A stretch of DNA of 64,000 nt from positions 1,929,501 to 1,993,500 of the forward strand of contig JASFXZ010000020.1 in NCBI GenBank assembly GCA_032209605.1. Reading direction: 5' to 3'. The notes under the pieces are model-generated. The model was not told the origin of the DNA. It did not search any database and was given only the letters and a program-made list of their open reading frames with translations. Position 1 is the stretch's first letter. Each line of letters opens with the position of its first letter. The position numbers and the translations under genes were made by a program. The stretch comes from Mactromeris polynyma (taxonomy: Eukaryota; Mollusca; Bivalvia; Venerida; Mactridae). Below are positions 24,600-37,027 of the stretch, piece by piece.

Positions 24600-27500
24600 T
24601 TAAAAATTCAATTTTCCTGCACAAGAGTAATATCCATCGCTACCACAACTGTGTCGCTGAGATATGTGCACTGTGTTCACAAAATGTTCACCAAATACAA
24701 AGTCTCCAAATTTCTGGAAAAAAAAGAGGATCAAATCAAAAGATTGTAGTATAATGCAAAATATTCTTTAACAGCACAGAAATGTGAAACTGTAAAACCA
24801 AACATGCATGTAACTAATTTTGATAGCAAATGCAAAAATAGATTTTAACACAGAAATTAAATCAGAAGCAATATGAATATGAATACAGTAAACCTCAATA
24901 ATAAGACCACCCTTGGAACCCTTGGAAACTGGTCTTAATATTGAGGTGGTCTTAATATTGAGGTTGAATAAAGAGCAATACAGTGAAAATGGACTTGAAA
25001 AATTGCGATTTCAATTTTGAGGTGGTCTTATTATTGAGTGGGGGTTCCACATCGGGTTTTACTGTATATGCATTCGGACTTCTCGAAAGGCATGGCCCGA
25101 CGGATGTGACCGGCATATTTTGACCAGGACTGACAGATGTTTTAGAACTATTGGTCTGACTGTCTGTCGACTTTTGGAAAAGTAAGTTACCTGCACATAT
25201 CTGTATTTTATTCTGATTTATAACATTATATACGAGTAACCATTCACAGGCATTATTAGTGGCACGTATTTTATTGGCTAATAATAAACTAATTGTTATG
25301 TGTTTTACACATGGTTTGTTGTTCATGGAGTCTTCCTGGTAGGATAATGGCATGTTCAAGTATTAAGAAGGAACTAAACCAGTAAACCAGTAAATAAAAT
25401 GATGCCGTATCATTTGTCTCTGTTTTTACAAGTTTTAGTCCATCAGATTCTTTCTTGGTCCCATTGAATGTACGACACTTTTTTAAAACTTTCAAGTAGT
25501 CTTTGCATTTATTTAAATGGATGCCCATTCAAGATATATTTTATTTCCTAACATACATCTCCAAAAAGTAATGTGCATCAACGTGTGCATTTTTATCATT
25601 GTTAAGAACACACTAGATTATAAACTAAATAAATACACAGACAATTTTCAGTTCTTGAAACATTCCCTGTATTGAGACTGAATTCAGTTACATCCTAATT
25701 GATAACTTAAATTAAATTGTAACATACCATATAACAGTTCTGCTAGCATCTCTGTTACAAACGTATTATCATGTATCGCACGAAACACTCGTCAACTATG
25801 TTTCACTACTAAAAGGTGCATTTAACATTTTTTATGTGTTATGTAACACCTACCTGTAACGTGTTTGCAGCATCAAACGATTCCCTCGGTTTTCTTCCTT
25901 TGTCATGTGACCGGATGGGCTCCGTAGTTCCTAAAATATTTAAACATTTATTACTTAAAACCTAAATAACATAGAAAAAAAAGTATATCAATACAAACGA
26001 AAGGATCCGATATCAATATAAAATTTGAACTTTGAAACAACTCTCGGTGCAGTGTGTATTTGTTCTTGTAACAAAATGGCTGACTCACTTTGTTTTCCAG
26101 TGGCACCAAAAGGTGATATATGTATATATAAGCATTTTTGTGTTAAAACAGTCTGTGTAACATCACTGAGATACACGCCAGTTACCATCATTGTAATCTT
26201 AATTAGTCCTAGCACTCTACCAACTGAGCTGTTGTATGTCTGTTGTCTAGGGGAATAACTTGAAAAACTTGTTGTAATGATGTAAAGTTTATTTTCTTCT
26301 CACAAACACGTTATTTTTCCTTACGGCAAACTCGATTGGCACACAGTGCCAGTCAAAAACAGCAGAACAATGTTCTTGTTCCAATTATTAATCGAATAAA
26401 AGGAATCAGGGTTGCCAACATACAACAGAGCCAACCAGATGTGACCGTGCCGCATGCCAACTACACTCGTTTACCACAAACTCTAATACCAAATACAGAA
26501 CCAGGAGACTCACATACCTGTAGGATCCTTTCTAAATATAGTATTCATGACAGTAACGTGAAGTTTCACTCTGTCGTATTCTCTCTGCATCAAACCAGTA
26601 CTTGTAAATTTATCCACCAGTCTATCAGCAAATATCTGTAATCTATTAGAATACCGCAAGATTACATAAAGTTTATATTGTTTATGAATATACTCATGTG
26701 GCATACTGCACTCACCAAATCATTCTAAATGATCACAATCAAACAGAGAACCAAGTGATATCTCAACAGAGTACAAGGTAAGATCTCAACAGAGTACAAG
26801 CGAAGATCTCAACAGAGTACAAGCGAAGATCTCAACAGAGTACAAGCAAAAATCTCAACAGAGTACAAGGTAAGATCTCAACAGAGTACAAGATAAGATC
26901 CCAAGAGAGTACATGGTAAGATCTCAACAGAGTACATGGTAAGATCTCAACAGAGTACAAGATAAGATCTCAACAGAGTACAAGGTAAGATCTCAACAGA
27001 GTACATGGTAAGATCTCAACAGAGTACAAGATAAGATCCCAAGAGAGTACAAGGTAAGATCTCAGCAGAGTACATGGTAAGATCTCAACAGAGTACAAGA
27101 TAAGATCTCAACAGAGTACAAGGTAAGATCTCAACAGAGTACAAGATAAGATTTCAACAGAGTACAAGGTAAGATCTCAACAGAGTACAAGATAAGATCC
27201 CAAGAGAGTACAAGGTAAGATCTCAACAGAGTACAAGATAAGATCCCAAGAGAGTACAAGATAAGATTTCAACAGAGTACAAGGTAAGATCTCAACAGAG
27301 TACAAGATAAGATCCCAAGAGAGTACAAGGTAAGATCTCAACAGATTACAAGGTAAGATCTCAACAGAGTACAAGGTAAGATCTCAACAGAGTTCCAATA
27401 ACTAATACAATTAAAATGCTAAGTCCATAAGCCTACTTTGTAAAGCTAGGGAGAAGTATAAAAAAGTCAAGCAGTTCATGGTGATGATGAAGTTTCAGGG

Positions 27501-30500
27501 AAATACAAATGAAAGTGTGGATATATCTTGTTACACAAACATTTTGCAATGCACCAATCAAACTGCTGACCAACAGACAGTAACATGACTTATATATACT
27601 CCTATTATACATTTCTTGCAAGAGTCATACTATTAGTACAATAATTTAGTATATCACCTATCTGATGGATCATTGCAAGAGTCATACTATTAGTACAATG
27701 ATTTGGTATATCACCTATCTGATGGATCATTGCAAGAGTCATACTATTAGTACAATGATTTAGTATATCACCTATCTGATGGATCATTGCAAGAGTTATA
27801 CTATTAGTACAATGATTTAGTATATCACCTATCTGATAGATCATTGCAAGAGTCATACTATTAGTACAATGATTTGGTATATTACCTATCTGATGGATCA
27901 TTGCAAGAGTCATACTATTAGTACAATGATTTAGTATATCACCTATCTGATGGATCATTGCAAGAGTTATACTATTAGTACAATGATTTGGTATATCACC
28001 TATCTGATGGATCATTGCAAGAGTCATACTATTAGTACAATGATTTAGTATATCACCTATCTGATGGATCATTGCAAGAGTCATACTTTTAGTACAATGA
28101 TTTAGTATATCACTTATCTGATGGATCATTGCAAGAGTCATACTATTAGTACAATGATTTGGTATATCACCTATCTGATGGATCATTGCAAGAGTCATAC
28201 TTTTAGTACAATGATTTAGTATATCACCTATCTGATGGATCATTGCAAGAGTCATACTATTAGTACAATGATTTGGTATATCACCTATCTGATGGAGCAT
28301 TGCAAGAGTCATTCTATTAGTACAATGATTTAGTATATCACCTATCTGATGGATCATTGCAAGAGTCATACTATTAGTACAATGAGTTAGTATATCACCT
28401 ATCTGATGGATCATTGCAAGAGTCATACTATTAGTACAATGAGTTAGTATATCACCTATCTGATGGACCATTGCAAGAGTCATACTATTAGTACAATGAT
28501 TTAGTATATCACCTATCTGATGGACCATTGCAAGAGTTATACTATTAGTACAATGATTTAGTATATCACCTATCTGATGGATCATTGCAAGAGTCATACT
28601 ATTAGTACAATGATTTGGTATATCACTTATCTGATGGATCATTGCAAGAGCCATACTATTAGTACAATGAGTTAGTATATCACCTATCTGATGGATCATT
28701 GCAAGAGTCATACAATTAGTACAATGATTTAGTATATCACCTATCTGATGGATCATTGCAAGAGTCATACTATTAGTACAATGATTTAGTATATCACCTA
28801 TCTGATGGATCATTGCAAGAGTCGTACAATTAGTACAATGATTTAGTATATCACCTATCTGATGGATCATTGCAAGAGTCATACTATTAGTACAATGCTT
28901 TGGTATATCACTTATCTGATGGATCATTGCAAGAGTCATACTATTAGTACAATGATTTAGTATATCACCTATCTGATGGATCATTGCAAGAGTCATACTA
29001 TTAGTACAATGCTTTAGTATATCACCTATCTGATGGATCATTGCAAGAGTCATACAATTAGTACAATGATTTAGTATATCACTTATCTGATGGATCATTG
29101 CAAGAGTCATACTATTAGTACAATGATTTGGTATATCACTTATCTGATGGATCATTGCAAGAGTCATACTATTAGTACAATGATTTAGTATATCACCTAT
29201 CTGATGGATCATTGCAAGAGTCATACTATTAGTACAATGAGTTAGTATATCACCTATCTGATGGATCATTGCAAGAGTCATACAATTAGTACAATGATTT
29301 AGTATATCACCTATCTGATGGATCATTGCAAGAGTCATACTATTAGTACAATGATTTGGTATATCACCTATCTGATGGATCATTGCAAGAGCCATACTAT
29401 TAGTACAATGATTTAGTATATCACTTATCTGATGGATCATTGCAAGAGTTATACTATTAGTACAATGATTTGGTATATCACCTATCTGATGGATCATTGC
29501 AAGAGCCATACAATTAGTACAATGATGTGGTATATCACTTATCTGATGGATCATTGCAAGAGTCATACTATTAGTACAATGATTTAGTATATCACCTATC
29601 TGATGGATCATTGCAAGAGCCATACTATTAGTACAATGATTTAGTATATCACCTATCTGGTGGATCATTGCAAGAGCCATACAATTAGTACAATGATTTA
29701 GTATATCACCTATCTGATGGATCATTGCAAGAGTTATACTATTAGTACAATGATTTGGTATATCACCTATCTGATGGATCATTGCAAGAGTCATACTATT
29801 AGTACAATGATTTGGTATATCACCTATCTGATGGATCATTGCAAGAGTCATACTATTAGTACAATGATTTAGTATATCACCTATCTGATGGATCATTGCA
29901 AGAATTATACTATTAGCACCATGATTTAGTATATCACCTATCTGATGGATCATTGCAAGAGTCATACTATTTGTACAATGATTTAGTATATCACCTATCT
30001 GATGGATCATTTATTTTTGCATACAGGACATCAACTTCTGACGGATCATCATTCATATACTCCAATCCTTCAAGTCGTATCTTCAATGATTCATCTCTCA
30101 ATATTGGCCTGGAGAAATAATATCACATAAAACTGATCAAATGAATTCCACTGGGAATCATAAAAATAACTAAACAAACAACAAATCTCTTAAAATCATT
30201 ATTTCGAGTAAACAGCCTTGTTCAAGAACAAGAAATTGTCCAATTCACAAAATCACATGATAAAACTGGAGATGTTTATTCCCTATATTGTTTTAGACAT
30301 TACCAGATATATTATGAAATTCCACTTACTTAAAATCTACAACTACAGACGGTGCCAGGTACAAATAGTTTAATGCATTAAAACATATTAACATTTTTTG
30401 TAGTAAATATACAAAATGCATGGGACAAAATAGATTTTTTGAAGAGCATATGATGTAATGTTGAATGTATTCATCAAAATATAAACTTACAAAATATTTA

Positions 30501-33480
30501 ATTTCTAAAATGAATGGCCATACCAGTGACTATAAAATTATTTTGATGTTACAATCATAAGATTGGAGAATTTCTATTCATGGGCCATGTGTAATAGCAA
30601 TATTGAGTATATTTTGATCTTAGATCAGAGAATTTAGAGCAAATTTATAAAAAAAATAATATTCGTTTTCCAACAATTTTTTTATTACAGCTTTTACAAA
30701 GTCTTTCGTTTCTAGGAACTGTTCTGCAGTTAAGTCATGAGAAGATGCTGAAATTAAAGTCTAAACAATCTCTTAAGCAAGGAAGGTGTTACCCCTATAA
30801 CCTACCCACCAAGCTCGATCCTATCCCAGCGCTGTAATGTATTACTGGCTAAGACTCTGCAGTTGTAAAATGTCCTATAATTGAAACAAAAGAGCAACAA
30901 GTACTTACTCCACTAGTTCCTGTTTACATTGCTGTAACACTTCATTAGCTTTCTGTATTTCATCATCGTCGAGAAGAACAAGACAACCGACAGTCAAATG
31001 TAACTTGCACGGATTTTGAAATATACTAGCATCCAGACCCCGATCTCCATCACAGACACGCAACACGTCCGTCTTGAAGTCAGATAAACTATCTTGTAGA
31101 TCCTTGGTATTGAAAGGCACGGACAGGAAGTGAGTAAACGGGGATTTATGTCTCCCCGAATCCAGTAAGACATCAATACGGGTCTTTGCTGACATCACGC
31201 CATTTCTGTCATGACCTTGAATAACTAGAAGAAAAATTGACATCATGAATTCACCATGCAGAGAAACCTAAATAATATGACCACTACAGGTTCTGAGGAA
31301 AGATGGTCCTAGTTGTATGACCACTACAGGTTCTGAGGAAAGATGGTTCTAGTTGTATGACCACTACAGGTTCTGAGGAAAGATGGTCCTAGTTGTATGA
31401 CCACTACAGGTTCTGAGGAAAGTTGGTCCTAGTTGTATGACCACTACAGGTTCTGAGGAAAGTTGGTCCTAGTTGTATGACCACTACAGGTTCTGAGGAA
31501 AGACGGTCCTAGTTGTATGACCACTACAGGTTCTGAGGAAAGATGGTCCTAGTTGTATGACCACTACAGGTTCTGAGGAAAGTTGGTCGTAGTTGTATGA
31601 CCACTACAGGTTCTGAGGAAAGATGGTTTTAGTTGTATGACCACTACAGGTTCTGAGGAAAGTTGGTCCTAGTTGTATGACCACTACAGGTTCTGAGGAA
31701 AGATGGTCCTAGTTGTATGACCACTACAGGTTCTGAGGAAAGATGGTCCTAGTTGTATGACCACTACAGGTTCTGAGGAAAGATGGTCCTAGTTGTATGA
31801 TCACTACAGGTTCTGAGGAAAGTTGGTCCTAGTTGTATGGTGACCTGATTATAGAGGTCAAATATGGTCCAGTTAGAACATTCTCCAAATGTATTTCATA
31901 AATACTGTAGATGAAACATCAATAAATATGCATTAATGAAGAATAAACTCATAATGTATTCATCAATATTTCTTGAAAATGAATACTGTATTATGAATCT
32001 ATACTAAAAATTAAAAACTTGCTATTAATAAACAAGTGGGGGACAGTTTTGTCTGTATTAGCAATACAATAAAAACATGAGATGTTTGTAAAACATTATG
32101 CCCCCCTGTGACATTGAACTTTGACACCTTGACCCCATAACCAGTAGGGTTCCTCTGCTACCCAAGGTGAATGTGTGGACCAAGTTTGAGGATAATAGGT
32201 CAAGGGGTTCTTGAGTTATTGAACGGAAATGAAAAGGTTACGGACCGACCGACAGACATACCGACCAACCGACATGTGCAAACCAATATGCCTTCTCTTC
32301 TTCAAAGGGGGGCATAAAAATTTGAATCGGTTAAACATTTCAAGGGTTATTACATGTACTGCCATTATTACTGAATGAAGCCCATTCAAATATTTTATAT
32401 TCAGATGAGCCAGAAATATCTTTAAAATCAAAATCAAAGTTCAAACTTTTAGATGGAAGCAACAACAGGAGTGAATTTTTGATTGTTTTTTTTCACAGAA
32501 CTTTTTTTTTGTCAAACATATTCAAACCAAACTATGCACAGTAGTGCAACATATTGGAACATACATGAATCAAGGTGAAATACGCATATTGCTTATCAAG
32601 AAAAGATTATACAATAGATAAACTTCAAGGCACCATTTTTTTTAAACTGCCCAAAAAAGTGTTAATTAGGCCTAGCAAATATTGGTTGATTGACACATAC
32701 CTATGTCACCAGTTTGTCCCGGTCGAGGTATACGTATTTTTGTCCTTGTCTCCATCTCAAGGCGATGTTTGGTTTCACCTTTTCTTCCAATGACGAACTT
32801 AAACAGACTAGCAGGAGCTGTGATCGATGTTTTGTATCCGTCCGATGTTTCTTCAATATTTGGTGCATCGAGGGCACAAGTCTCATCATTCCAACCAGCG
32901 GAATCAGGTATGAAATCTGAATGGAAACAAAAAATCACCCTAAAATTTCCCCCAAAACATTTTGTGAATACAGTAAAAAAGAAACCTTTGTGAGGCCAAT
33001 AAATATTGCAAAGTAAACAGGTCAACAGGTCATTATATGAGGTAAAATGCTTGCGAGTATCTACTTGCAACAGCAATGAAAATGAATCCATAAAAAAACC
33101 TGATTTCATGTAAAAAATGTTGAACATTTTACAATTAATGAGAAATGAAAATTCTAAAGCTGAAAGCATGAAACCAATTTTTAAACAGGAAAAAACTTAT
33201 TTTGATTTTCTTTTGTCTTTCTTCTTTCAAGTACAGTTAATTAATGCTTACAATATCATTTCCTTTCCGTATTTTTTCTATTATGCCATATTGTTTCAAT
33301 GTTGGTGCTGTCGTTAAAGCCCAAATACCCTAAATCTGTAAGTAACACATAAAATGTCAGCAACAAATATATACCTGTGAAGTCATCCTCTTCAGCCATA
33401 TTTGACTCTCGTTGTAGAATGGCATTTTTTCGGTAGCATCTGTTACCAATACGTATAATCTGCGGCCGAAGAATATCCAT
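24600..33480 (-). CDS. ASCC1: activating signal cointegrator 1 complex subunit 1 (KH + 2H phosphoesterase-like)
   Basis: Seven coding exons (33480-33375, 32916-32701, 31224-30909, 30108-29995, 26642-26518, 25930-25854, 24713-24600) join in phase to 355 aa, close to the vertebrate length of about 357. The N-terminus MDILRPQIIRIGNRCYRKN and C-terminus HISQR ... GKLNF match the family. Residues about 68-127 form a KH domain with GRKG (79-82) in the GxxG loop. HLTVG (H183, T185) and LHVTV (H279, T281) are the paired HxT motifs of the 2H phosphoesterase fold, both intact. ASCC1 acts in the nucleus with ASCC2 and ASCC3 in alkylation-damage signalling, and the complex also works in ribosome quality control. 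Introns carry 40-bp, 57-bp and 23-bp satellites and a family-B element. The exon-4 donor lies inside the 57-bp unit. The gene is divergent from the USP gene. Confidence 0.95.
24886..25064. mobile_element. TA-flanked MITE (family D), CTCAATAATAAGACC type
   Basis: It begins CAGTAAACCTCAATAATAAG and ends GGGTTTTACTG, bordered by TA on both sides, as in Tc1/mariner-type insertions. Internal inverted motifs (AATAAGACCACC, GGTGGTCTTA) repeat. It lies in ASCC1 intron 6. A second copy is at 54531-54726. Confidence 0.65.
26757..27393. repeat. 23-bp minisatellite in ASCC1 intron 4
   Basis: About 28 units of 23 bp have the core GATCTCAACAGAGTACAAG followed by GTAA or variants. Subtypes (AAGAGAGTACA, TACATGG) alternate, so there is partial higher-order structure. 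On the plus strand many units read AAG|GTAAGA, a good donor consensus, but the host gene is on the minus strand. Confidence 0.9.
27618..30008 (-). repeat. 57-bp satellite carrying the ASCC1 exon-4 splice donor
   Basis: About 42 tandem units of 57 bp fill most of ASCC1 intron 4. On the minus strand each unit contains ATGATCCATCAGATAG|GTGA, identical to the last 16 coding bases of exon 4 plus its donor. The terminal unit at 29990-30008 is the real exon end. Some units read GATAA|GTGA instead of GATAG|GTGA. The unit is 19 codons with no stop in one minus-strand frame, which creates an 801-codon open frame that is not a gene. Confidence 0.95.
31272..31842. repeat. 40-bp minisatellite in ASCC1 intron 2
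   Basis: About 14 units of 40 bp are nearly identical (cores GACCACTACAGGTTCTGAGG and AAAGATGGTCCTAGTTGTAT). Low divergence suggests recent expansion or homogenisation. Non-coding. Confidence 0.95.
32078..32318. mobile_element. family-B element in ASCC1 intron 2
   Basis: It starts GAGATGTTTGTAAAACATTA and TGCCCCC, continues TTGACCCCATAACCAGTAGG and GAACGGAAATGAAAAGG, and ends CTTCTTCAAAGGGGGGCATA. ATGCCCCC and its complement form short inverted ends. It is inverted relative to the copies at 52.8, 55.2 and 60.3 kb. Confidence 0.7.
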
Positions 33481-33511
33481 TGCTTCTGTTCAAACTAAAA
33501 TATAACTACAT

Positions 33512-33674
33512 TTATTCAAGAACCTTCTATCTGAATACCGAGTATCATCCGAAATATATGTCAGGTACCGATGTAACTTCTAATGCATGTCGAATTGAAA
33601 TGGGCTATTCAAACTAATGTATAATTCTAAAAAAAATTTTGGACCCGATGAGTTCAATGAACGAGGTCCGACTG
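33512..33674. mobile_element. truncated mariner-like MITE (GAGGTCCGACTG family)
   Basis: The right end ACGAGGTCCGACTG is followed by TA. Internal ATCATCCGAAATATAT and TGGGCTATTCAAAC match the copies at 48708-48890 and 53850-54027. The left end is truncated. It lies just upstream of the ASCC1 start. Confidence 0.6.
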
Positions 33675-33749
33675 TACATTTGAATCGCTTTAATGCCAGC
33701 ATTAACTAAGTCACTATTTTGTATACACAGTCAGTCGGGAAAATACATC

Positions 33750-34502
33750 AGGGCCCGGGACTATAATGTATACTTACACTCAGCACTCAAATCACAAAAT
33801 TTTCTTGTTTTAGTTTGTTAAGAGACTCATACTGCAGTCTTCACGATAACCCACGTGCCCGAAGCCCGGGACAAGTAAAATTACCGTCGGACAAGTTAAA
33901 AATCCATTTCGTCTGCCCGAAGGATGAAGTAGTGTTCGTGGTCCGGTCTGACTAGCTTTATCCAAGCTGTCACAAAAATTTATGACGTAGAACGCAATAC
34001 TTCGACTGGTTTTCATTTTTTGTCAATTTTGTTTGTGCAACATGCTTTTTCATCAACTATCTTTACCAGTCTTCGTTTTCGATTTAACAAATCAAAACAT
34101 CATGTTTCTTTGTTATTTTGACGGTGCTGTTAATTTTATTCGGGCAAGTGAAAGTGAATTCGGGCAAGTTGTAAATTGCAAGCTGTCGGCCCGAATGGGC
34201 AAGTCTTTCCAAAAAATTATCGTGAAGACTGATACTGAGTGAGAAAATACATGATAATGTTAAATGAGAAATAAATATTCTTTTAGGCACAGTTTCTTCC
34301 AGATTTGAGAGTAATACGAGATATGGGAATAATTGTTGAGTCCACACATGTATATCATAATCTCACTAAAATCTCAATTTTTGTCAAAGAAAATGGTCCA
34401 AAAAGAATGTTCATACAATTTTCTCACTTTCGCACTCAGACCGAGTAAATTTGGTGATTTGAGTGCTGAGTGAAATTATCTATTATAATCCAGGACCCAG
34501 GA
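33750..34502. mobile_element. MITE (CACTCAGCACTCAAATC family) with a nested second MITE
   Basis: Imperfect inverted ends of about 50 bp contain ACACTCAGCACTCAAATCAC on the left and GATTTGAGTGCTGAGTG on the right, each preceded or followed by TATAAT and a CCTGGG-like tip. Inside, an exact 15-bp inverted pair CAGTCTTCACGATAA (33835-33849 and 34217-34231) marks a nested element of about 397 bp. Related copies lie at 62079-62465 and 62620-62834. Confidence 0.6.
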
Positions 34503-35790
34503 CTCATAAGAAGTGTTTGACACATTGGGGGTCCTTAGTGAATTTGTAGGGTCCCAGATATTGAATTTTTTTTAACTTGTCCAAGGTTTATTTTAGGGGT
34601 CCCAGGGATGCACAGTAAGTTGAGAGAAAATGGAGTCAGGGACTCAAGGACTCAAGATTTCTGCATCAGGGAAATCTCTGTCATGTAACACTCAAACTCT
34701 TGTTGGTTTACACGTGTCCTCAACAATTCAATAACTTGTCACCTGATTTGAGGGCACATTGACTTCCCCTTGTATGCATAAAGCCACAACAATTAGACAT
34801 TTAGGACACATTTTTAATATTTCAACTTGTAGTAATTAAAAAATACAAGATCATAAAATCAGCCAAACTGATAAGCCAACTGAGTAAGCTTAGTATGCCG
34901 AACTATAAACTGGTGTGGTAATAAGGGGTTACAAGGATTTCCCGGACCCATTTTCTGACACACGTTTTAGGTTGAGGATCCGCATATATGAACAGGTGTG
35001 CATCGCGGGACCCACAAGCATGAGATTAGCCCATTTTAGCAAATTACCACTTTTCATTATTTAATCAAATCTGTGGTAATAACTTTCACCAAATTTCAAC
35101 TCAGTGCTTGCACCTTGCAAGTGTATCAGTAATACATGATCAAAATGGCTAATGAAAAATATATCACAGCCAAAAATTTACTCTTGGGACCCCTAAAATT
35201 TATCAGGGAGTCCTTGGACCCCCCCCCCCATTTGAAAAATCCAAGGCCCTTGGCAAGGGAAACCCCTGGGGGTAGACGGCAGTCCAGTTAGCTGAGTTAG
35301 TTGAACACCATACCAGTCGTTGATTGTGGGTACAAGCCCCACATCGGCCACACTTTTCCCCTTACTTTACCAGGAGTTTGATGGGCCACAATGACAGTAC
35401 TGTACTTAAAATGCCAGAATGAGCGACATGTGTGGGGTGCCCTGTAAGTACTGCTGGTAGGGGACTGTGCTAGCATTGAGGGATTCGTGTGTTTAACCCC
35501 CACATCATGTCCGATTTCCCCCTCCAATCAATGTACTGGGTATAGTAATGGGTTAGGCCCTTTGCCCATTTTCCATATAGCGACCTTTTTACTATCTTTT
35601 AATAGTGGATACATATTGAGGTACACACTAAAGTCCAAACCAAGGATATGTCTGTTAACTTGACAGTACAAACTATAATTGAATTTGCAAAGGAAATAAA
35701 TTATATACCACAATAAATGTCGGTCCTGCAAGTACAGTTGCAGTAGTTTTGAAAAAAAAAATCTTGCACAACTTTTCTACTTTCACTTTG
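34503..35790. repeat. intergenic, with two tRNA-like SINE fragments
   Basis: No coding exon is recognised. TTAGCTGAGTTAGTTGAACA with GGGTACAAGCCCCACATCGG (35297-35345), and a second block at 35440-35515 with GTGTTTAACCCCCACATC, look like tRNA-derived heads. A C-run at 35219-35229 is notable. The rest is plain AT-rich sequence. Confidence 0.35.
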
Positions 35791-35799
35791 ATCGGTGAC

Positions 35800-35923
35800 G
35801 CAGTAGATTTTTAACTTCCGGTTGCACCGGAACTACTCTTCACGCATGTCCGTGGAAACAGGGAAGATGAAATGTGCATATTTTCCAGCTTTCTACTTCA
35901 TCGAGTTTTAAGGAAATAATAAG
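35800..35923 (+). promoter_or_regulatory. probable promoter and 5' untranslated exon of the USP gene
   Basis: AACTTCCGGTTGCACCGGAA contains two opposed ETS-type GGAA sites (ACTTCCGG and ACCGGAA). It is followed by ACTCTTCACGC and about 80 nt later by a donor-like AATAAG|GTAAAC (35923/35924). The first coding exon is preceded by the acceptor TTTTTAAAG at about 37025, so a non-coding first exon spliced across 35924-37025 is plausible. Transcript data are needed. Confidence 0.35.
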
Positions 35924-36252
35924 GTAAACTTGTTACCGTCTGCTTATTTAAATGGACACTTAGTCAAGTTTACTTCCTATTTTCAGTCTCCAGTGTTTGT
36001 TTGTTGGTACGTTTTCTCCGACTTCACCAATGGCAATGTTTACATTCGCCTGAAATCGGCTGCAAAACGGTCTAAAAGCTTCGTAGAAAAAGAAAGAGGA
36101 AGTGTTCTTTTGTGTCTATTTTCTTTACGAGCTGTTGATCGCACAAACGTTTATGATATTATAAACTGACTTGTCTCAGGTGTAATACTTTAATTCTCAA
36201 CGACACTTGATATACACGTATAATACAGCACCTAGGCTAGTCTAGTAGTGGA

Positions 36253-36961
36253 GATTTACGGAGGTTTCGGTAAATGACATGTTCGGTAAATTGATTTTAA
36301 CGTTCATTTCGTTTGAAGATTTCGGTAAATTGATTTTAACGTTAGTTTCTTTCGGAATTTTCGGTAAAAATATTTTTTGTTTACATTGAACAATGACATA
36401 GGCTTAATAATAGGATAGTGTGACCAAACAATGTAATTAAGTCAATTACCTACACAAGTCACCTTGTACCCTTTCTTTGGTCAACTCGTACCTATCCAAG
36501 TCAACTCGTACCCTTTCTTTGGTCAACTCGTACCTATCCAAGTCAACTCGTACCCTTTCTTTGGTCAACTCGTACCTATCCAAGTCAACTCGTACCCTTT
36601 CTTTGGTCAACTCGTACATACCCAAGTCAACTCGTACCCGTAATTAATTATAATTAACACGTTGATTGCAGTTCAAAGCTAATGACACCTGATAATCCTA
36701 TCTGTGTTCAGCTTTAATTATACAAATACATGTTTGGTTGTTTGTTTTGTTTTATTTCTAGCATTAACTTTTAATTGAAAATGTGTTAACAATTAACACT
36801 ATTATATTAATTTACCGAAACATTCAATGTTAACAAAAAATCTTTTTACCAAAACCTCCGAAAGAAACTAACGTTAAAATCAATTTACCGAAACCTCCAA
36901 ACGAAATGAATGTTAAAATCAATTTACCGAACTTGCTATTTACCGAACTTACTAACTATCC
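36253..36961. mobile_element. 709-bp hAT-like element in the USP 5' intron
   Basis: An exact 8-bp direct duplication GTAGTGGA (36245-36252, 36962-36969) flanks inverted ends of about 130 bp. The ends contain repeated TTCGGTAAATTGATTTTAAC and TCGGTAAA motifs (complement GTTAAAATCAATTTACCGAA on the right). The centre holds a 42-bp tandem array (36470-36640) built of GTCAACTCGTACC, the same motif that forms the ends of the 2606-3450 element. No transposase. Its right end is about 64 bp from the acceptor of the first coding exon. Confidence 0.78.
36470..36640. repeat. 42-bp tandem array of GTCAACTCGTACC motifs
   Basis: About four units alternate CCCTTTCTTTGGTCAACTCG and TATCCAAGTCAACTCGTA. All motif copies face one direction, unlike the inverted arrangement in the 2.6-3.4 kb element. 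Confidence 0.9.
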
Positions 36962-37027
36962 GTAGTGGAACGCTTGGAGTAAAATCGTCTGTAAAGAGTG
37001 AATTTCATTTTTTTTCTTTTTAAAGCC

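Noticed and set aside
27605..30010. 801-codon minus-strand open frame
   Set aside because: It is the 57-bp satellite read in a stop-free frame. The unit is 19 codons, lies in the ASCC1 intron and shows free residue changes between copies.
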